A stretch of DNA of 64,000 bases from Oceanococcus sp. HetDA_MAG_MS8 (GTDB taxonomy: Bacteria > Pseudomonadota > Gammaproteobacteria > Nevskiales > Oceanococcaceae), in contig JAHCMK010000007.1 in assembly GCA_019192445.1 (NCBI GenBank), forward strand, positions 1-64,000, read 5' to 3'. Below are positions 1-9,185 of the stretch, one piece after another. Numbering within the stretch: position 1 is the first letter of the stretch; the number at the start of each line of letters is the position of its first letter. The notes beneath the pieces were generated by a model that was given only the letters and a program-made list of their open reading frames with translations, ran no database searches and was not told the DNA's origin. Both the position numbers and the translations under genes were made by a program.

Positions 1-98
<98 letters not shown>

Positions 99-120
99 AG
101 TCATAATAGCTGGCTAACGC

Positions 121-151
121 GAGGGGCGCCCCAGGAGGCGCCCCTCTTTTT
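121..151 (+). terminator. Intrinsic terminator between tuf and rpsJ
   Basis: A perfect 10-bp GC-rich stem (121-130 pairing with 137-146, loop CCAGGA) is followed by five T residues (147-151). It has the form of a strong rho-independent terminator for the str operon. It ends only six bases before the rpsJ ribosome-binding site, which leaves no room for a downstream promoter. Confidence 0.85.
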
Positions 152-170
152 GGTTTCAAGGATTTATTCG

Positions 171-488
171 ATGGCTGCAATGAATCAGACGATTCGCATT
201 CGCCTAAAGGCCTTCGATCACCGCCTGATCGATCGGTCAGTGCGCGAGATCGTAGAGACGGCGAAGCGGACCGGGGCAATGGTTAAGGGGCCGATTCCCC
301 TGCCTACGCGTCGGGAGCGTTTCACGGTGTTGATCTCACCGCATGTGAACAAGGATGCGCGGGATCAGTATGAGATCCGCACGCACAAGCGTCTGCTCGA
401 CATCATTGAGCCGACGGACAAGACGGTAGATGCGTTGTCCAAATTGGACCTCGCTGCTGGCGTCGACGTGCAAATTCGCCTGCAGTAA
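171..488 (+). CDS. rpsJ: 30S ribosomal protein S10
   Basis: S10 sits in the head of the 30S subunit and, as NusE, also pairs with NusB in transcription antitermination. The 105-residue product carries the conserved [14 protein letters not shown] start and the [20 protein letters not shown] core, and is close to the 103 residues of the E. coli protein. ATG 171 is chosen because AAGGA lies at 158-162, eight bases upstream. An in-frame ATG at 180 would give a terminus nearer to that of E. coli and remains possible. It is the first gene of the S10 operon and lies just after the tuf terminator. Confidence 0.95.
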   Translation: MAAMNQTIRIRLKAFDHRLIDRSVREIVETAKRTGAMVKGPIPLPTRRERFTVLISPHVNKDARDQYEIRTHKRLLDIIEPTDKTVDALSKLDLAAGVDVQIRLQ

Positions 489-499
489 CTGCAGGCAGG

Positions 500-558
500 C
501 GGCCGGATGTTCCGGCCGTGTATTTGGAACTGTTTGAACTACCGCCGGCTGACGGCGG
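500..558 (+). promoter_or_regulatory. Two stem-loops in the rpsJ-rplC spacer
   Basis: The 91-base spacer holds two short hairpins. One has an 8-bp stem (500-507 with 511-518, loop TGT) and the other a 6-bp stem (542-547 with 553-558, loop GCTGA). Neither is followed by a T-run, so they are not terminators. They may protect the transcript or form a regulatory leader for rplC; the function is inference. Confidence 0.4.
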
Positions 559-579
559 CAAGCAAAGAGGCTTTTAAAA

Positions 580-1209
580 ATGTCAACTGCAATGGTCGCG
601 CGCAAGTGCGGCATGACGCGTGTCTTCCTCGAGACTGGCGAATCTGTTCCGGTCACCGTGTTGGAAGTGCTTCCGAATCGCGTCACCGCGATTAAGTCTG
701 CTGACGCGGATGGGTACTCTGCTGTGCAGGTCACCACGGGCACGAAGAAGGCGTCGCACCTGAGCAAGCCAGAAGAGGGCTTGTTCAAGAAAACCGGCGT
801 GGCCCCTGGCCGCGGTCTGTGGGAAGTTGGTGCGGCCCCAGAGGGGCTTGAAGTTGGTGCCGAGTTGACGGTGACCCAGTTCGAAGAGAATAGCTTGGTC
901 GATGTGGTTGGCACGTCGATCGGTAAGGGCTTCGCGGGTACCATCAAGCGGCATAACTTCCGTGGTCAACGTCAAACTCACGGTAACTCGCTGTCGCATC
1001 GCGTTCCCGGTTCTATCGGGCAAAACCAAACCCCTGGTCGGGTGTTTCCTGGTAAGAAAATGTCGGGCCATATGGGTGCGGCGCGCGTAACGACGCAAAA
1101 TTTGCGCGTGGTCAAGGTCGACGCTGAGCGTAATCTGCTTTTGGTGAAAGGCGCTGTGCCTGGTTCCAAGGGTGGTGACGTTATTGTGCGTCCGGCTGTT
1201 AAGGCCTAA
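580..1209 (+). CDS. rplC: 50S ribosomal protein L3
   Basis: L3 is an early assembly protein of the large subunit, and its extended loop reaches the peptidyl-transferase centre. The product has 209 residues, the same as in E. coli. The conserved [20 protein letters not shown] segment begins at residue 147 and places a glutamine at position 150, the residue that PrmB methylates in E. coli. ATG 580 is preceded by AGAGG. The spacer before it is unusually long for this operon and holds two stem-loops. Confidence 0.97.
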   Translation: MSTAMVARKCGMTRVFLETGESVPVTVLEVLPNRVTAIKSADADGYSAVQVTTGTKKASHLSKPEEGLFKKTGVAPGRGLWEVGAAPEGLEVGAELTVTQFEENSLVDVVGTSIGKGFAGTIKRHNFRGQRQTHGNSLSHRVPGSIGQNQTPGRVFPGKKMSGHMGAARVTTQNLRVVKVDAERNLLLVKGAVPGSKGGDVIVRPAVKA

Positions 1210-1220
1210 GGGGGAAATCC

Positions 1221-1826
1221 ATGGAACTTTCGATGCACATTGGTGAAGGCGCCGTTCAAGTTAACGACGCTGTCTTTGCTGCTGACTTTAGCGAGGGCCT
1301 GGTCCACCAGATCGTCACCGCTTACTTGGCGGGTGGTCGCGCCGGCACGAAGACTACTAAGAACCGCTCCGCGGTTGCTGGTGGTGGTCGTAAGCCCTGG
1401 CGGCAGAAGGGTACCGGACGCGCTCGTGCTGGCACCATCCGTTCGCCGATCTGGCGCGGTGGTGGTCATACTTTCGCGTTCGTGAACCGCGACCACAGCC
1501 AGAAGGTCAACAAAAAGATGTACCGCGCAGGCATGCGCAGCATCCTGTCCGAGCTGAACCGTTCCGGCCGCCTGCGCGTCGTGCCTGAAATTAATCTGCC
1601 AGAAGCGAAAACCAAAGCTGTGCAGGCGTGGTTGGGCGGCGTGGCAGAGGGTCGCACCCTCGTTGTTGATGTTGCTTTGAGCCGCGAGCTGGCCTTGGGT
1701 GGGCGCAACATTCCTCACTTGGCTCTGACGACGGTCGATGCGATGGATCCGGTATCGCTGGTTGGTGCCGATACTGTCGTGATCACGCAGCACGCTGCTG
1801 CGGCGCTTTCGGAGAAATACGCATGA
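1221..1826 (+). CDS. rplD: 50S ribosomal protein L4
   Basis: L4 binds 23S rRNA domain I and lines the narrowest part of the exit tunnel. The 201-residue product matches the E. coli length. Its basic tunnel loop is seen around residues 45-82 (GGGRKPWRQKGTGRARAG, then SPIWRGGG). In enterobacteria L4 represses its own operon through the leader upstream of rpsJ. Here that leader is almost absent, so such control would have to act elsewhere. The start follows a GGGGG ribosome-binding site and the gene overlaps rplW by four bases. Confidence 0.97.
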   Translation: MELSMHIGEGAVQVNDAVFAADFSEGLVHQIVTAYLAGGRAGTKTTKNRSAVAGGGRKPWRQKGTGRARAGTIRSPIWRGGGHTFAFVNRDHSQKVNKKMYRAGMRSILSELNRSGRLRVVPEINLPEAKTKAVQAWLGGVAEGRTLVVDVALSRELALGGRNIPHLALTTVDAMDPVSLVGADTVVITQHAAAALSEKYA

Positions 1827-2140
1827 CAACACTCACTGCTGAGAAGGCATTGACGGTGCTGCGTGCGCCGTTAGTGACTGAGAAAAGCTCGCGGTTGGCC
1901 GAGGGCGACAACGTCGTTGCCTTTGAGGTCGCTGCGGATGCCACCAAACCTCAAGTCCGTCGCGCTGTGGAGACCCTCTTCGGGGTGTCTGTGTCTGCGG
2001 TGACCACTGTGAAGGTTAAGGGCAAGGTAAAACGCTTCGGCCGTCGTATGGGGCGTCGGAGTGACTGGAAGAAGGCCTACGTCACCTTGGCGGAAGGCCA
2101 GACCATCGACTTTACCGCCGGCATCGGCGGCAAAGCCTAA
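1823..2140 (+). CDS. rplW: 50S ribosomal protein L23
   Basis: L23 lies at the tunnel exit and is the docking site for trigger factor and the signal recognition particle. The 105-residue product shows [20 protein letters not shown] at the N-terminus and the [25 protein letters not shown] beta-hairpin region, the family signature, near residues 61-85. ATG 1823 overlaps the rplD stop in an ATGA arrangement, which indicates translational coupling. The length is within a few residues of the usual 100. Confidence 0.96.
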   Translation: MTTLTAEKALTVLRAPLVTEKSSRLAEGDNVVAFEVAADATKPQVRRAVETLFGVSVSAVTTVKVKGKVKRFGRRMGRRSDWKKAYVTLAEGQTIDFTAGIGGKA

Positions 2141-2151
2141 GGAGAATAACG

Positions 2152-2979
2152 ATGGCCACGCAAAAGGCTCGTCCGACTTCCGCTGGTCGCCGCCACGTAG
2201 TTCGCGTCCTGCGTCCGGAGTTGCACAAAGGTGCTCCGCATGCGGCGCTGACTGAGGCGCAGTCCAAAAGCGGTGGGCGTAACAATAACGGCCGTATTAC
2301 CACGCGTCACCGCGGTGGTGGTCACAAGTCCAAATATCGGATCATCGACTTCCGGCGCAACAAGGACGCAGTACCTGCTGTAGTTGAGCGCTTGGAGTAC
2401 GATCCCAACCGCACCGCGCATATTGCGCTGTTGAAGTACGCGGATGGTGAGCGGCGCTATATCATCGCGCCTAAAGGCCTGAAGGCCGGCGCTGCTGTGC
2501 AAAGCGGTGCGACGGCCCCTATTGCTGCTGGTAACTGCATGCCGCTGGCAAATATGCCAGTTGGTACCACGGTTCATTGCATCGAGCTGAAGCCTGGCAA
2601 GGGTGCGCAATTGGCGCGCAGCGCCGGTGCGTCAGTTCAGCTTGTCGCTCGTGAGGGCGGTTTTGCCACGCTACGTTTGCGTAGTGGCGAGATGCGCAAG
2701 GTGCACGCCGAATGCCGGGCCACCATCGGTGAGGTCGGAAACGGTGAGCACAGCCTGGAGTCTCTGGGTAAGGCGGGCGCGAAGCGCTGGCGCGGTATTC
2801 GTCCCACCGTTCGCGGTGTTGCGATGAACCCGGTTGATCACCCGCATGGTGGTGGTGAAGGCCGTACCTCTGGTGGCCGCCATCCGGTGAGCCCCTGGGC
2901 GATGCCGACCAAGGGTTATCGCACGCGTAGTAACAAGCGCACAGACAAGATGATCGTTCGCGATCGTCGTCGGAAGTAA
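2152..2979 (+). CDS. rplB: 50S ribosomal protein L2
   Basis: L2 is one of the most conserved large-subunit proteins and is needed for subunit association and peptidyl-transferase activity. At 275 residues it is near the usual 273. The C-terminal [12 protein letters not shown] motif is intact; His230 corresponds to the functionally important His229 of E. coli L2. ATG 2152 follows AAGGAGAATAACG, a near-perfect ribosome-binding site. The base composition and tight spacing match the neighbouring ribosomal genes. Confidence 0.98.
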   Translation: MATQKARPTSAGRRHVVRVLRPELHKGAPHAALTEAQSKSGGRNNNGRITTRHRGGGHKSKYRIIDFRRNKDAVPAVVERLEYDPNRTAHIALLKYADGERRYIIAPKGLKAGAAVQSGATAPIAAGNCMPLANMPVGTTVHCIELKPGKGAQLARSAGASVQLVAREGGFATLRLRSGEMRKVHAECRATIGEVGNGEHSLESLGKAGAKRWRGIRPTVRGVAMNPVDHPHGGGEGRTSGGRHPVSPWAMPTKGYRTRSNKRTDKMIVRDRRRK

Positions 2980-2989
2980 GGGTTAAACG

Positions 2990-3259
2990 ATGCCACGTTC
3001 CATTAAAAAAGGGCCCTTCGTCGAAGTCAGCCTGTTGAAGAAGGTCGAAGAGGCACAGTCCGCTCGGGTGAAGCGCCCGATTAAGACTTGGTCGCGTCGG
3101 TCCATGGTTACGCCTGACATGGTTGGTCTGACAATCTCCGTGCACAACGGTCGTCAGCACATGCCGGTGTATGTCACTGAAAACATGGTCGGCCACAAGT
3201 TGGGCGAGTTTTCTCCCACCCGGACCTTTAAAGGTCATTCCGGCGACCGGAAGAAGTAG
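2990..3259 (+). CDS. rpsS: 30S ribosomal protein S19
   Basis: S19 forms a heterodimer with S13 at the top of the 30S head and contacts the A-site finger. The 89-residue product has the signature [19 protein letters not shown] at the start and [14 protein letters not shown] near the C-terminus, compared with 92 residues in E. coli. It sits ten bases after rplB. Its TAG stop is part of the AGGAG element that serves as ribosome-binding site for rplV. Confidence 0.97.
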   Translation: MPRSIKKGPFVEVSLLKKVEEAQSARVKRPIKTWSRRSMVTPDMVGLTISVHNGRQHMPVYVTENMVGHKLGEFSPTRTFKGHSGDRKK

Positions 3260-3269
3260 GAGTAGCGAG

Positions 3270-3602
3270 ATGGCAACGACTGCAAAACACCGCTACGCAC
3301 GGATCTCGGCGCAGAAAGTCCGCCTGGTTGCAGACCAGGTACGGGGGCTTCCTGTTGAGAGTGCCATTAATTTGCTGGCGTTCAGTCCTAAGAAGGGGGC
3401 GGCGCTGGTGAAGAAGGTTCTCGAATCCGCCGTGGCGAATGCGGAAAACAATGATGGCGCCGACATTGACGAGCTGAAGGTCAGTGAAATCTTTGTGGAT
3501 GAAGCGCCGTCTATGAAGCGAATCAAGCCGCGGGCCAAGGGTCGCGCCGACCGTATCACCAAGCGGCTGAGCCACATCACCGTGCGCGTGGCAGAGGTTT
3601 AA
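3270..3602 (+). CDS. rplV: 50S ribosomal protein L22
   Basis: L22 contacts all 23S rRNA domains, and its long beta-hairpin lines the exit tunnel at the macrolide constriction. Starting at ATG 3270 gives 110 residues, exactly the E. coli length. The frame is open upstream into rpsS, but the AGGAG at 3258-3262 and the family N-terminus ([20 protein letters not shown]) fix this start. The hairpin region around residues 80-100 carries the basic [11 protein letters not shown] sequence. Confidence 0.96.
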   Translation: MATTAKHRYARISAQKVRLVADQVRGLPVESAINLLAFSPKKGAALVKKVLESAVANAENNDGADIDELKVSEIFVDEAPSMKRIKPRAKGRADRITKRLSHITVRVAEV

Positions 3603-3604
3603 TC

Positions 3605-4264
3605 ATGGGTCAAAAAGTACATCCAGTTGGTTTCCGTTTAGGCATCAGCGCTGAGCATAGTTCGCGCTGGTACGCAGAGCGGTCTAAGTATCGTGAGAAC
3701 GTAGAAGCTGACTTCCGCGTGCGTGAAATGCTACGTAAGCGTTTGAAGAACGCCTCTGTTAGCCGCATCCAGATTGAGCGTCTGGCTGGCGCTGTAGCCA
3801 TCACCATCCACACCGCAAGGCCGGGGATTGTGATTGGTAAGAAGGGTGAGGACATCGATCGCTTACGTGCTGAACTGGCGCAAATGGTTGCCATGCCGGT
3901 CAAGGTCAATGTGGAAGAGATTCGCAAGCCGGAGCTCGATGCCTACTTGGTCGCTGAAAGCGTTGCGCAGCAGTTGGAGCGTCGGATTATGTTCCGTCGA
4001 GCCATGCGCCGCGCGGTGAGCAATGCTATGCGCCTTGGCGCGGGCGGTATCAAAATTCAGGTCAGCGGTCGTTTGAACGGTGCCGAAATTGCGCGTACGG
4101 AGTGGTACCGCGAAGGTCGGGTTCCACTGCATACCTTGCGCGCTGACGTGGACTACGGCACGGCTGAGGCCTCGACCACCTACGGGATTATCGGTGTGAA
4201 GGTTTGGCTCTTTAAGGGCGAGGTCTTCGCAACTGCAGATGACCGCAACACAGCGGCAGCCTAA
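3605..4264 (+). CDS. rpsC: 30S ribosomal protein S3
   Basis: S3 forms part of the mRNA entry pore and contributes to helicase activity at the 30S entrance. The 219-residue product has an N-terminal KH domain with the [11 protein letters not shown] loop near residues 79-89 and the [21 protein letters not shown]-terminal signature around residues 127-150. It is somewhat shorter than the 233 residues of E. coli because the variable C-terminal tail is reduced. ATG 3605 is two bases after the rplV stop. Confidence 0.97.
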   Translation: MGQKVHPVGFRLGISAEHSSRWYAERSKYRENVEADFRVREMLRKRLKNASVSRIQIERLAGAVAITIHTARPGIVIGKKGEDIDRLRAELAQMVAMPVKVNVEEIRKPELDAYLVAESVAQQLERRIMFRRAMRRAVSNAMRLGAGGIKIQVSGRLNGAEIARTEWYREGRVPLHTLRADVDYGTAEASTTYGIIGVKVWLFKGEVFATADDRNTAAA

Positions 4265-4277
4265 GGAGTAACGAGTC

Positions 4278-4691
4278 ATGATGCAGCCAAAGCGGATGAA
4301 GTTCCGCAAGCAGCAAAAAGGTCGCAACCGCGGGCTGGCCCAGAACGGTAACAGTGTGGCCTTCGGTGAGTTTGGCTTGAAGGCAACCGGCCGCGGTCGT
4401 ATCACCGCGCGCCAGATTGAGGCCGCCCGTCGCGCGATGACCCGTCACGTGAAGCGTGGTGGGAAAATCTGGATCCGTATCTTTCCAGATAAGCCAATCA
4501 GCAAAAAGCCTATCGAAGTTCGGATGGGTAAGGGTAAAGGGAACGTTGAGTACTGGGTGAGTCAGATTCAACCAGGAAAGATGCTCTACGAAATGGAAGG
4601 TGTGCCGGAAGAAGTGGCGCGCGAAGCCTTTCGCTTGGCCGCCGCCAAGCTGCCCGTTGCAACCACCTTTGTTAATCGGACGGTGATGTGA
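4278..4691 (+). CDS. rplP: 50S ribosomal protein L16
   Basis: L16 contacts the A-site tRNA and organises the elbow of the large subunit late in assembly. The 137-residue product (E. coli 136) begins [19 protein letters not shown] and contains [15 protein letters not shown] and [19 protein letters not shown]. Either of two adjacent ATG codons (4278, 4281) could initiate; 4278 preserves the residue count of the family. The stop overlaps the start of rpmC. Confidence 0.97.
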   Translation: MMQPKRMKFRKQQKGRNRGLAQNGNSVAFGEFGLKATGRGRITARQIEAARRAMTRHVKRGGKIWIRIFPDKPISKKPIEVRMGKGKGNVEYWVSQIQPGKMLYEMEGVPEEVAREAFRLAAAKLPVATTFVNRTVM

Positions 4692-4885
4692 TGGAACTGG
4701 ATAGCCTCAAAGCGCTTGATCCAGCAGGTCTGCGCAAAGAAATCATCGACTTGCGTCGTGAGCAGATGAATCTTCGTCTGCAACTGGCGACAGGTCAGTC
4801 GAATAAGACGCATCGTCTTCGTGACGTTCGTCGTGGAATCGCACGCTGCAAGACTTTGCTGCGCGCCCAGGAACAACAATCATGA
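4691..4885 (+). CDS. rpmC: 50S ribosomal protein L29
   Basis: L29 is a small coiled-coil protein beside L23 at the tunnel exit. ATG 4691 shares its A with the rplP TGA stop and yields 64 residues (E. coli 63). A GTG one codon upstream is less likely. The helical hairpin is evident from [20 protein letters not shown] and [17 protein letters not shown]. The ATGA overlap with rpsQ downstream points to coupled translation. Confidence 0.95.
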   Translation: MELDSLKALDPAGLRKEIIDLRREQMNLRLQLATGQSNKTHRLRDVRRGIARCKTLLRAQEQQS

Positions 4886-5160
4886 GTGAGCAGGAAAAGC
4901 AAAGCCCCCGGCTTGTTGGTCGTGTTTCCAGCGATAAGATGGATAAGACCATCACTGTCGTTGTCGAACGTCGGATGCGTCACCCTCTCTACGGTAAGTT
5001 CATTACCCGGAGCCGCAAGGTGCACGCCCACGACGAAAGCAACGAGTGCAAAGTTGGCGATACCGTCATGGTGGAGCAGTGCCGCCCGCTGAGTCGTAGC
5101 AAATCGTGGCGCTTGGTTAACGTGGTCGAGCGTGCGCCTGTGCTGGGAGGTGTGAAGTGA
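4882..5160 (+). CDS. rpsQ: 30S ribosomal protein S17
   Basis: S17 is an OB-fold primary-binding protein of the 30S body. The 92-residue product has a slightly extended N-terminus relative to the 84 residues of E. coli. It contains the family signatures [20 protein letters not shown] and [25 protein letters not shown] 4882 overlaps the rpmC stop. Its own stop overlaps the GTG start of rplN. Confidence 0.96.
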   Translation: MSEQEKQSPRLVGRVSSDKMDKTITVVVERRMRHPLYGKFITRSRKVHAHDESNECKVGDTVMVEQCRPLSRSKSWRLVNVVERAPVLGGVK

Positions 5161-5522
5161 TTCAGACTGAGAGCTACCTGCAAGCTGCAGACAACAGCGG
5201 TGCTAAAACCGTGCAGTGCATCAAGGTGCTGGGTGGTTCACACCGTCGCTATGCTGGCATTGGTGATGTCATCAAGGTCAGCGTGAAGGATGCGATCCCC
5301 CGCGGCAAGGTCAAGAAAGGCGATGTCTACAACGCTGTTGTGGTGCGGACTGCGCATGGCGTACGTCGCCCCGATGGCTCTTTGATTAAGTTCGATGGCA
5401 ATGCCGCTGTCTTGCTGAATGCAAAGCTTGAGCCGATCGGCACTCGTATTTTTGGCCCCGTGACCCGGGAATTGCGTGAAAAGTACATGCGCATCATTTC
5501 GCTGGCGCCGGAGGTACTCTAA
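5157..5522 (+). CDS. rplN: 50S ribosomal protein L14 (GTG start)
   Basis: L14 binds 23S rRNA at the subunit interface, where it makes intersubunit bridges and is the target of the silencing factor RsfS. The start is GTG 5157, overlapping the rpsQ TGA as GTGA. It gives the canonical [20 protein letters not shown] terminus and no ATG fits. The 121-residue product retains [17 protein letters not shown] and [21 protein letters not shown]. In E. coli the spc operon begins at rplN; here there is no gap for a promoter. Confidence 0.96.
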   Translation: MIQTESYLQAADNSGAKTVQCIKVLGGSHRRYAGIGDVIKVSVKDAIPRGKVKKGDVYNAVVVRTAHGVRRPDGSLIKFDGNAAVLLNAKLEPIGTRIFGPVTRELREKYMRIISLAPEVL

Positions 5523-5837
5523 ATGAACCGTTTGCGTACTGGTGACGATGTCATCGTTACAACCGGTCGTGACCGTGGTCGCCGCGGTACTGTCACTGCG
5601 ATCCGCAAAGATGGTCGCGTCATCGTTGAAGGTTTGAACCTGGTGAAGAAGCACCAGAAGCCAAACCCAAACGCTGGTGTTGCCGGTGGCATCGTCGAGG
5701 TTGAGGCGCCGATCAATGCGTCCAACGTCATGCTCTACAACCCCAAGACAGAAAAAGGCGACCGAGTCTCCTTCCGTGAAGTCGAAGGCCGCAAGCAGCG
5801 CGTCTATCGTTCCACGGGCGACGTGGTCGGCAGCTGA
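5523..5837 (+). CDS. rplX: 50S ribosomal protein L24
   Basis: L24 is an assembly initiator that binds the 5' end of 23S rRNA. The 104-residue product equals the E. coli length and shows the KOW motif ([19 protein letters not shown]) near residues 6-24. ATG 5523 follows the rplN TAA without any gap, and GGAGGT inside the end of rplN serves as the ribosome-binding site. The middle region contains the expected [20 protein letters not shown]. Confidence 0.96.
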   Translation: MNRLRTGDDVIVTTGRDRGRRGTVTAIRKDGRVIVEGLNLVKKHQKPNPNAGVAGGIVEVEAPINASNVMLYNPKTEKGDRVSFREVEGRKQRVYRSTGDVVGS

Positions 5838-5851
5838 GGGGCGGATTAGAA

Positions 5852-6388
5852 ATGTCAAATTATCAAACGCTTTATAACGAAAAGCTGCGTCCGCAATTGC
5901 AGGAGCAGCTTGGCGTGTCCCCAATGGCTGTGCCGCGTATTACTAAAGTGACCTTGAACATGGGGCTTGGTGATGCAGTTACGGATAAGAAGATTATCCA
6001 GCACGCTGTTGGCGATATGACCAAGATCGCTGGTCAGAAGCCTGTTGTGACGATGAGTCGCAAGTCGGTTGCTGGCTTTAAGATCCGTGACGGTTGGCCC
6101 ATCGGCTGCAAGGTGACCCTGCGCCGCGAGCGTATGTACGAGTTCCTCGAGCGTCTAGTTACGGTTGCGTTGCCGCGTATTCGTGACTTCCGGGGCATTA
6201 ACCCCAAGTCTTTCGACGGGCAGGGTAACTACAGCTTCGGCGTGACGGAGCAAATTATCTTTCCGGAAATCGATTACGACAAAATCGACAAGTTGCGTGG
6301 CATGGATATCACCATCACCACGACGGCTCGCACGGACGAAGAAGGTCGGGCGTTGCTGGATGCTTTCCAGTTCCCCTTCCGGAAGTAA
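5852..6388 (+). CDS. rplE: 50S ribosomal protein L5
   Basis: L5 carries 5S rRNA into the central protuberance and contacts the P-site tRNA. The 178-residue product (E. coli 179) includes [16 protein letters not shown], the family pattern near residue 30, and [20 protein letters not shown]. The N-terminal [14 protein letters not shown] is also typical. It lies 14 bases after rplX, with a GGGGCGG-type ribosome-binding region. Confidence 0.97.
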   Translation: MSNYQTLYNEKLRPQLQEQLGVSPMAVPRITKVTLNMGLGDAVTDKKIIQHAVGDMTKIAGQKPVVTMSRKSVAGFKIRDGWPIGCKVTLRRERMYEFLERLVTVALPRIRDFRGINPKSFDGQGNYSFGVTEQIIFPEIDYDKIDKLRGMDITITTTARTDEEGRALLDAFQFPFRK

Positions 6389-6403
6389 GGACCTAATTGA
6401 GTT

Positions 6404-6709
6404 ATGGCTAAAAAAAGTATGGTTGCGCGTGAGAACAAGCGCAGCAAACTTGTTGCCCGCATGGCCGCCAAGCGTGCTGCCCTTAAGGCAACGATCAACA
6501 ATCCGGACACACCTTTTGACGAGCGTTACGCAGCTGTGCAGGCGTTGGCGAAATTGCCACGCGATAGCAGCCCCGTTCGGCAGCAGACGCGTTGCGCCAT
6601 CACTGGTCGTCCGCACGCCGTCTACAAGCGTTTTGGCTTGTGCCGCAATAAGGTCCGTGAACTCGCCATGAAAGGTGAGCTCCCCGGATTGACTCTTTCC
6701 AGCTGGTAA
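6404..6709 (+). CDS. rpsN: 30S ribosomal protein S14, long zinc-free form
   Basis: S14 is a late-assembling protein of the 30S head. The 101-residue product is the long C-minus type: it lacks the CxxC...CxxC zinc ribbon of the short paralogue and ends with [22 protein letters not shown]. This form does not need zinc, so the ribosome does not depend on metal at this site. The gene is in its usual place between rplE and rpsH. Confidence 0.96.
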   Translation: MAKKSMVARENKRSKLVARMAAKRAALKATINNPDTPFDERYAAVQALAKLPRDSSPVRQQTRCAITGRPHAVYKRFGLCRNKVRELAMKGELPGLTLSSW

Positions 6710-6728
6710 TACAGGGGATATCGGTAAC

Positions 6729-7124
6729 ATGAGTATGACTGATCCCGTCGCGGATATGCTCACGCGTATTCGTAACGCACAACGCACCCATGCCAAGTCG
6801 GTCGTGATTCCAGCGTCTACGCTGAAGAAGTCGATCTTGGACGTTCTTGTCGATGAAGGCTACGTCGGCGGTGTTCGCGAGCAGGGTGAAGGTGCCCGTC
6901 GCGAGCTGGTGGTGGACCTACGTTATTTTGAAGGTAAGCCGGTTATTGAGGAGCTGCGCCGGGTGTCAAAGCCGTCGCTGCGCGTCTTCAAAAGCTGCAA
7001 GGACCTGCCAAGCGTGCTTGGTGGATTAGGCGTGGCGATCATTTCGACTTCCAAGGGCGTGGTCGCAGATCGTAAGGCGCGCGAACTCGGGCAGGGCGGT
7101 GAAGTGCTCTGCGTCGTGTCCTAA
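6729..7124 (+). CDS. rpsH: 30S ribosomal protein S8
   Basis: S8 binds the central domain of 16S rRNA and in enterobacteria represses the spc operon by binding its mRNA near rplE. The 131-residue product (E. coli 130) begins [20 protein letters not shown]. It ends with the RNA-binding signature [20 protein letters not shown], in which the family more often has T-D-R at the G-V-V-A-D-R position. ATG 6729 is preferred over the ATG two codons later because it keeps the family N-terminus. Confidence 0.96.
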   Translation: MSMTDPVADMLTRIRNAQRTHAKSVVIPASTLKKSILDVLVDEGYVGGVREQGEGARRELVVDLRYFEGKPVIEELRRVSKPSLRVFKSCKDLPSVLGGLGVAIISTSKGVVADRKARELGQGGEVLCVVS

Positions 7125-7136
7125 GGAGGCTATGTA

Positions 7137-7667
7137 ATGTCTCGTGTCGCGAAAAAAGAGATTGAGCTGCCCGCTGGCGTTGAAGTCAAGGCGGACGGTC
7201 GCACCGTACGGGTTAAAGGGTCCAAGGGCGAGCTCAGCATGCAGTTGCACCCCGAGGTCACCTTAGAGCAGGAAGACAAGATTCTACGTCTGGTCCCGCT
7301 GGAGAGTGCGAAGACCTATGCACAGGCCGGTACGGCGAGGGCGCTGATTGCCAACATGGTTCACGGTGTGAGCCAGGGTTTCGAGCGCAAGCTGGAGTTG
7401 GTTGGTGTGGGTTACCGCGCGCAGGCCAAGGGTAAGGTTTTGGGTCTGAGTTTGGGCTTCTCCCATCCTGTGGACTATCAGCTCCCTGAAGGTGTGTCTG
7501 CCGAAACGCCGAGTCAGACGGAAATCGTCCTCAAGGGCGCAGATAAGCAAGTCCTCGGGCAGACGGCTGCAGAGATCCGCGCATGGCGTCCGCCTGAGCC
7601 TTACAAGGGCAAAGGGATTAAATACGCTGGCGAGATCATTCGTCGCAAAGAAGCTAAGAAGAAGTAG
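7137..7667 (+). CDS. rplF: 50S ribosomal protein L6
   Basis: L6 sits near the factor-binding centre and the sarcin-ricin loop. The 176-residue product (E. coli 177) has the two repeated L6 domains and the C-terminal signature [20 protein letters not shown] near residues 147-166. ATG 7137 follows TAAGGAGG, an excellent ribosome-binding site that includes the rpsH stop codon. Confidence 0.97.
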   Translation: MSRVAKKEIELPAGVEVKADGRTVRVKGSKGELSMQLHPEVTLEQEDKILRLVPLESAKTYAQAGTARALIANMVHGVSQGFERKLELVGVGYRAQAKGKVLGLSLGFSHPVDYQLPEGVSAETPSQTEIVLKGADKQVLGQTAAEIRAWRPPEPYKGKGIKYAGEIIRRKEAKKK

Positions 7668-7675
7668 GTCCTGTC

Positions 7676-8023
7676 ATGAACAAGAAACAAACGCGCCTGC
7701 GGCGCGCGCGTCGGACGCGGGCCCGCATTTTCGAATCTGGTTCCATTCGTCTGACGATTTTCCGGACACCGCGCCACATCTACGCCCAGGTCATCTCGGC
7801 CGATGGCGATCAGACCTTGGCCAGCGCTTCAACCGTAGAAAAGGATTTCCGCGGCGGCGCTACTGGAAACGTCGATGCTGCCAAGAAAATTGGTTCATTG
7901 ATTGCTGAGCGGGCTAAAGCCGCTGGCGTCGAACAAGTGGCCTTTGACCGGGCCGGTTTCAAATACCACGGTCGCGTTCAGGCGCTGGCCGAGGCCGCGC
8001 GCGAAGCCGGCCTCAAGTTCTAA
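7676..8023 (+). CDS. rplR: 50S ribosomal protein L18
   Basis: L18 binds 5S rRNA together with L5 and L25. The 115-residue product has a basic N-terminal tail ([18 protein letters not shown]) and the core [19 protein letters not shown]. It ends with [25 protein letters not shown], the expected C-terminal signature. The length is within two residues of the E. coli protein. The gene is eight bases downstream of rplF. Confidence 0.96.
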   Translation: MNKKQTRLRRARRTRARIFESGSIRLTIFRTPRHIYAQVISADGDQTLASASTVEKDFRGGATGNVDAAKKIGSLIAERAKAAGVEQVAFDRAGFKYHGRVQALAEAAREAGLKF

Positions 8024-8041
8024 TTATTGGAAAGGTTCAAC

Positions 8042-8551
8042 ATGGCTCGTACGGATACAGACAACGGCGATCTTATTGAAAAGCTCGTTGGCATCAACCG
8101 TGTTGCCAAGGTCGTCAAGGGTGGCCGCCAGTTTGGCTTCACCGCGTTGACGGTTGTTGGAGACGGTAATGGTCGCGTGGGCTTCGGGTACGGCAAGGCG
8201 CGTGAGGTGCCTGCCGCAATCCAGAAAGCCATGGAGCGTGCTCGCAAAAACATGGTGACGGTGCACCTCAAAGGCGACACCATTCACCACCGCGTGGTTG
8301 GAACCCATGGCGCCACTCAGGTGCTCATGCGTCCCGCGTCTTCAGGTACTGGCGTTATTGCTGGTGGTGCGATGCGCGCAGTTCTTGAAGCTGCAGGCGT
8401 TTCGAACGTTCTGGCCAAGTCTTATGGCTCACGTAACCCGCTCAATATTGTGCGGGCGACGATCAACGCACTGGGCTCGGTACACGATCCTGAATACATT
8501 GCCGCCAAGCGTGGCAAAGCCGTGTCCGACATCGTCGGCGGCGCGGCCTAA
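8042..8551 (+). CDS. rpsE: 30S ribosomal protein S5
   Basis: S5 lines the mRNA entry channel and influences decoding accuracy. ATG 8042 has AAAGG six bases upstream and yields 169 residues (E. coli 167). An in-frame TTG at 8027 is less likely. The double-stranded-RNA-binding-like N-terminal domain carries [20 protein letters not shown], and the central [20 protein letters not shown] motif is intact. The C-terminus is typical of the family. Confidence 0.96.
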   Translation: MARTDTDNGDLIEKLVGINRVAKVVKGGRQFGFTALTVVGDGNGRVGFGYGKAREVPAAIQKAMERARKNMVTVHLKGDTIHHRVVGTHGATQVLMRPASSGTGVIAGGAMRAVLEAAGVSNVLAKSYGSRNPLNIVRATINALGSVHDPEYIAAKRGKAVSDIVGGAA

Positions 8552-8568
8552 GAGTTTGGAGTAAACCA

Positions 8569-8754
8569 ATGGCTGATAAACAAGTGCGCCTCACCCTGGT
8601 GCGCAGCCTGAATAAACGGTTGCAATCGCATAAAGCCTGCGCTCATGGTTTGGGCCTGCGCAAGATGCACCAAAGTGTTGTTCGTGAAGCCACCCCCGAG
8701 AACATGGGGATGGTCAACAAAATCTCCTACATGCTTAAAGTGGAGTCGGTCTGA
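8569..8754 (+). CDS. rpmD: 50S ribosomal protein L30
   Basis: L30 is a small large-subunit protein that contacts 5S rRNA-proximal 23S rRNA. The 61-residue product (E. coli 59) contains the family pattern [20 protein letters not shown] and [12 protein letters not shown]. It is preceded by TTTGGAG. The TGA stop overlaps the ATG of rplO (ATGA). Confidence 0.95.
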   Translation: MADKQVRLTLVRSLNKRLQSHKACAHGLGLRKMHQSVVREATPENMGMVNKISYMLKVESV

Positions 8755-9185
8755 TGAAACTGAATGACCTTTCTCCGGCCGACGGTGCCCGCGTTGTTGC
8801 TAAGCGCGTTGGTCGTGGCCCGGGTTCAGGCCTGGGTAAGACCAGCGGCCGTGGTGTTAAGGGCCAGAAAGCGCGTAGTGGCGGTTATCACAAGGTCGGC
8901 TTTGAAGGCGGCCAGATGCCAATCTACCGCCGCTTGCCCAAACGTGGTTTCACCAGCGCCATGCGCGACCTTCGTGCTGAAGTGGGGACTGCTAAGCTTG
9001 CGCGCTTCTCCGGCGAGACTGTCGATATCGCTGCACTGAAGGCAGCAGGTTTGGTTCCTGGCCACGCCGAGATTGTCAAAATCATCAAAAATGGTGAGCT
9101 TGATGTTGCGGTGACTGTATCTGGCATTGCTGCGACTGCTGGTGCGAAGGCACAGATCGAAGCGGCGGGCGGTAAGGTCGAATAA
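8754..9185 (+). CDS. rplO: 50S ribosomal protein L15
   Basis: L15 is a late-assembly protein with a long extended N-terminus that penetrates 23S rRNA. The 143-residue product starts [20 protein letters not shown] and holds the glycine-rich [20 protein letters not shown] around residues 20-40. It also has [17 protein letters not shown]. Its TAA stop overlaps the secY ATG. Confidence 0.96.
   Translation: MKLNDLSPADGARVVAKRVGRGPGSGLGKTSGRGVKGQKARSGGYHKVGFEGGQMPIYRRLPKRGFTSAMRDLRAEVGTAKLARFSGETVDIAALKAAGLVPGHAEIVKIIKNGELDVAVTVSGIAATAGAKAQIEAAGGKVE

Noticed and set aside
583..1098. Long open frames antisense to rplC and other ribosomal genes
   Set aside because: They are by-products of codon bias on the opposite strand, with no ribosome-binding site or recognisable sequence.
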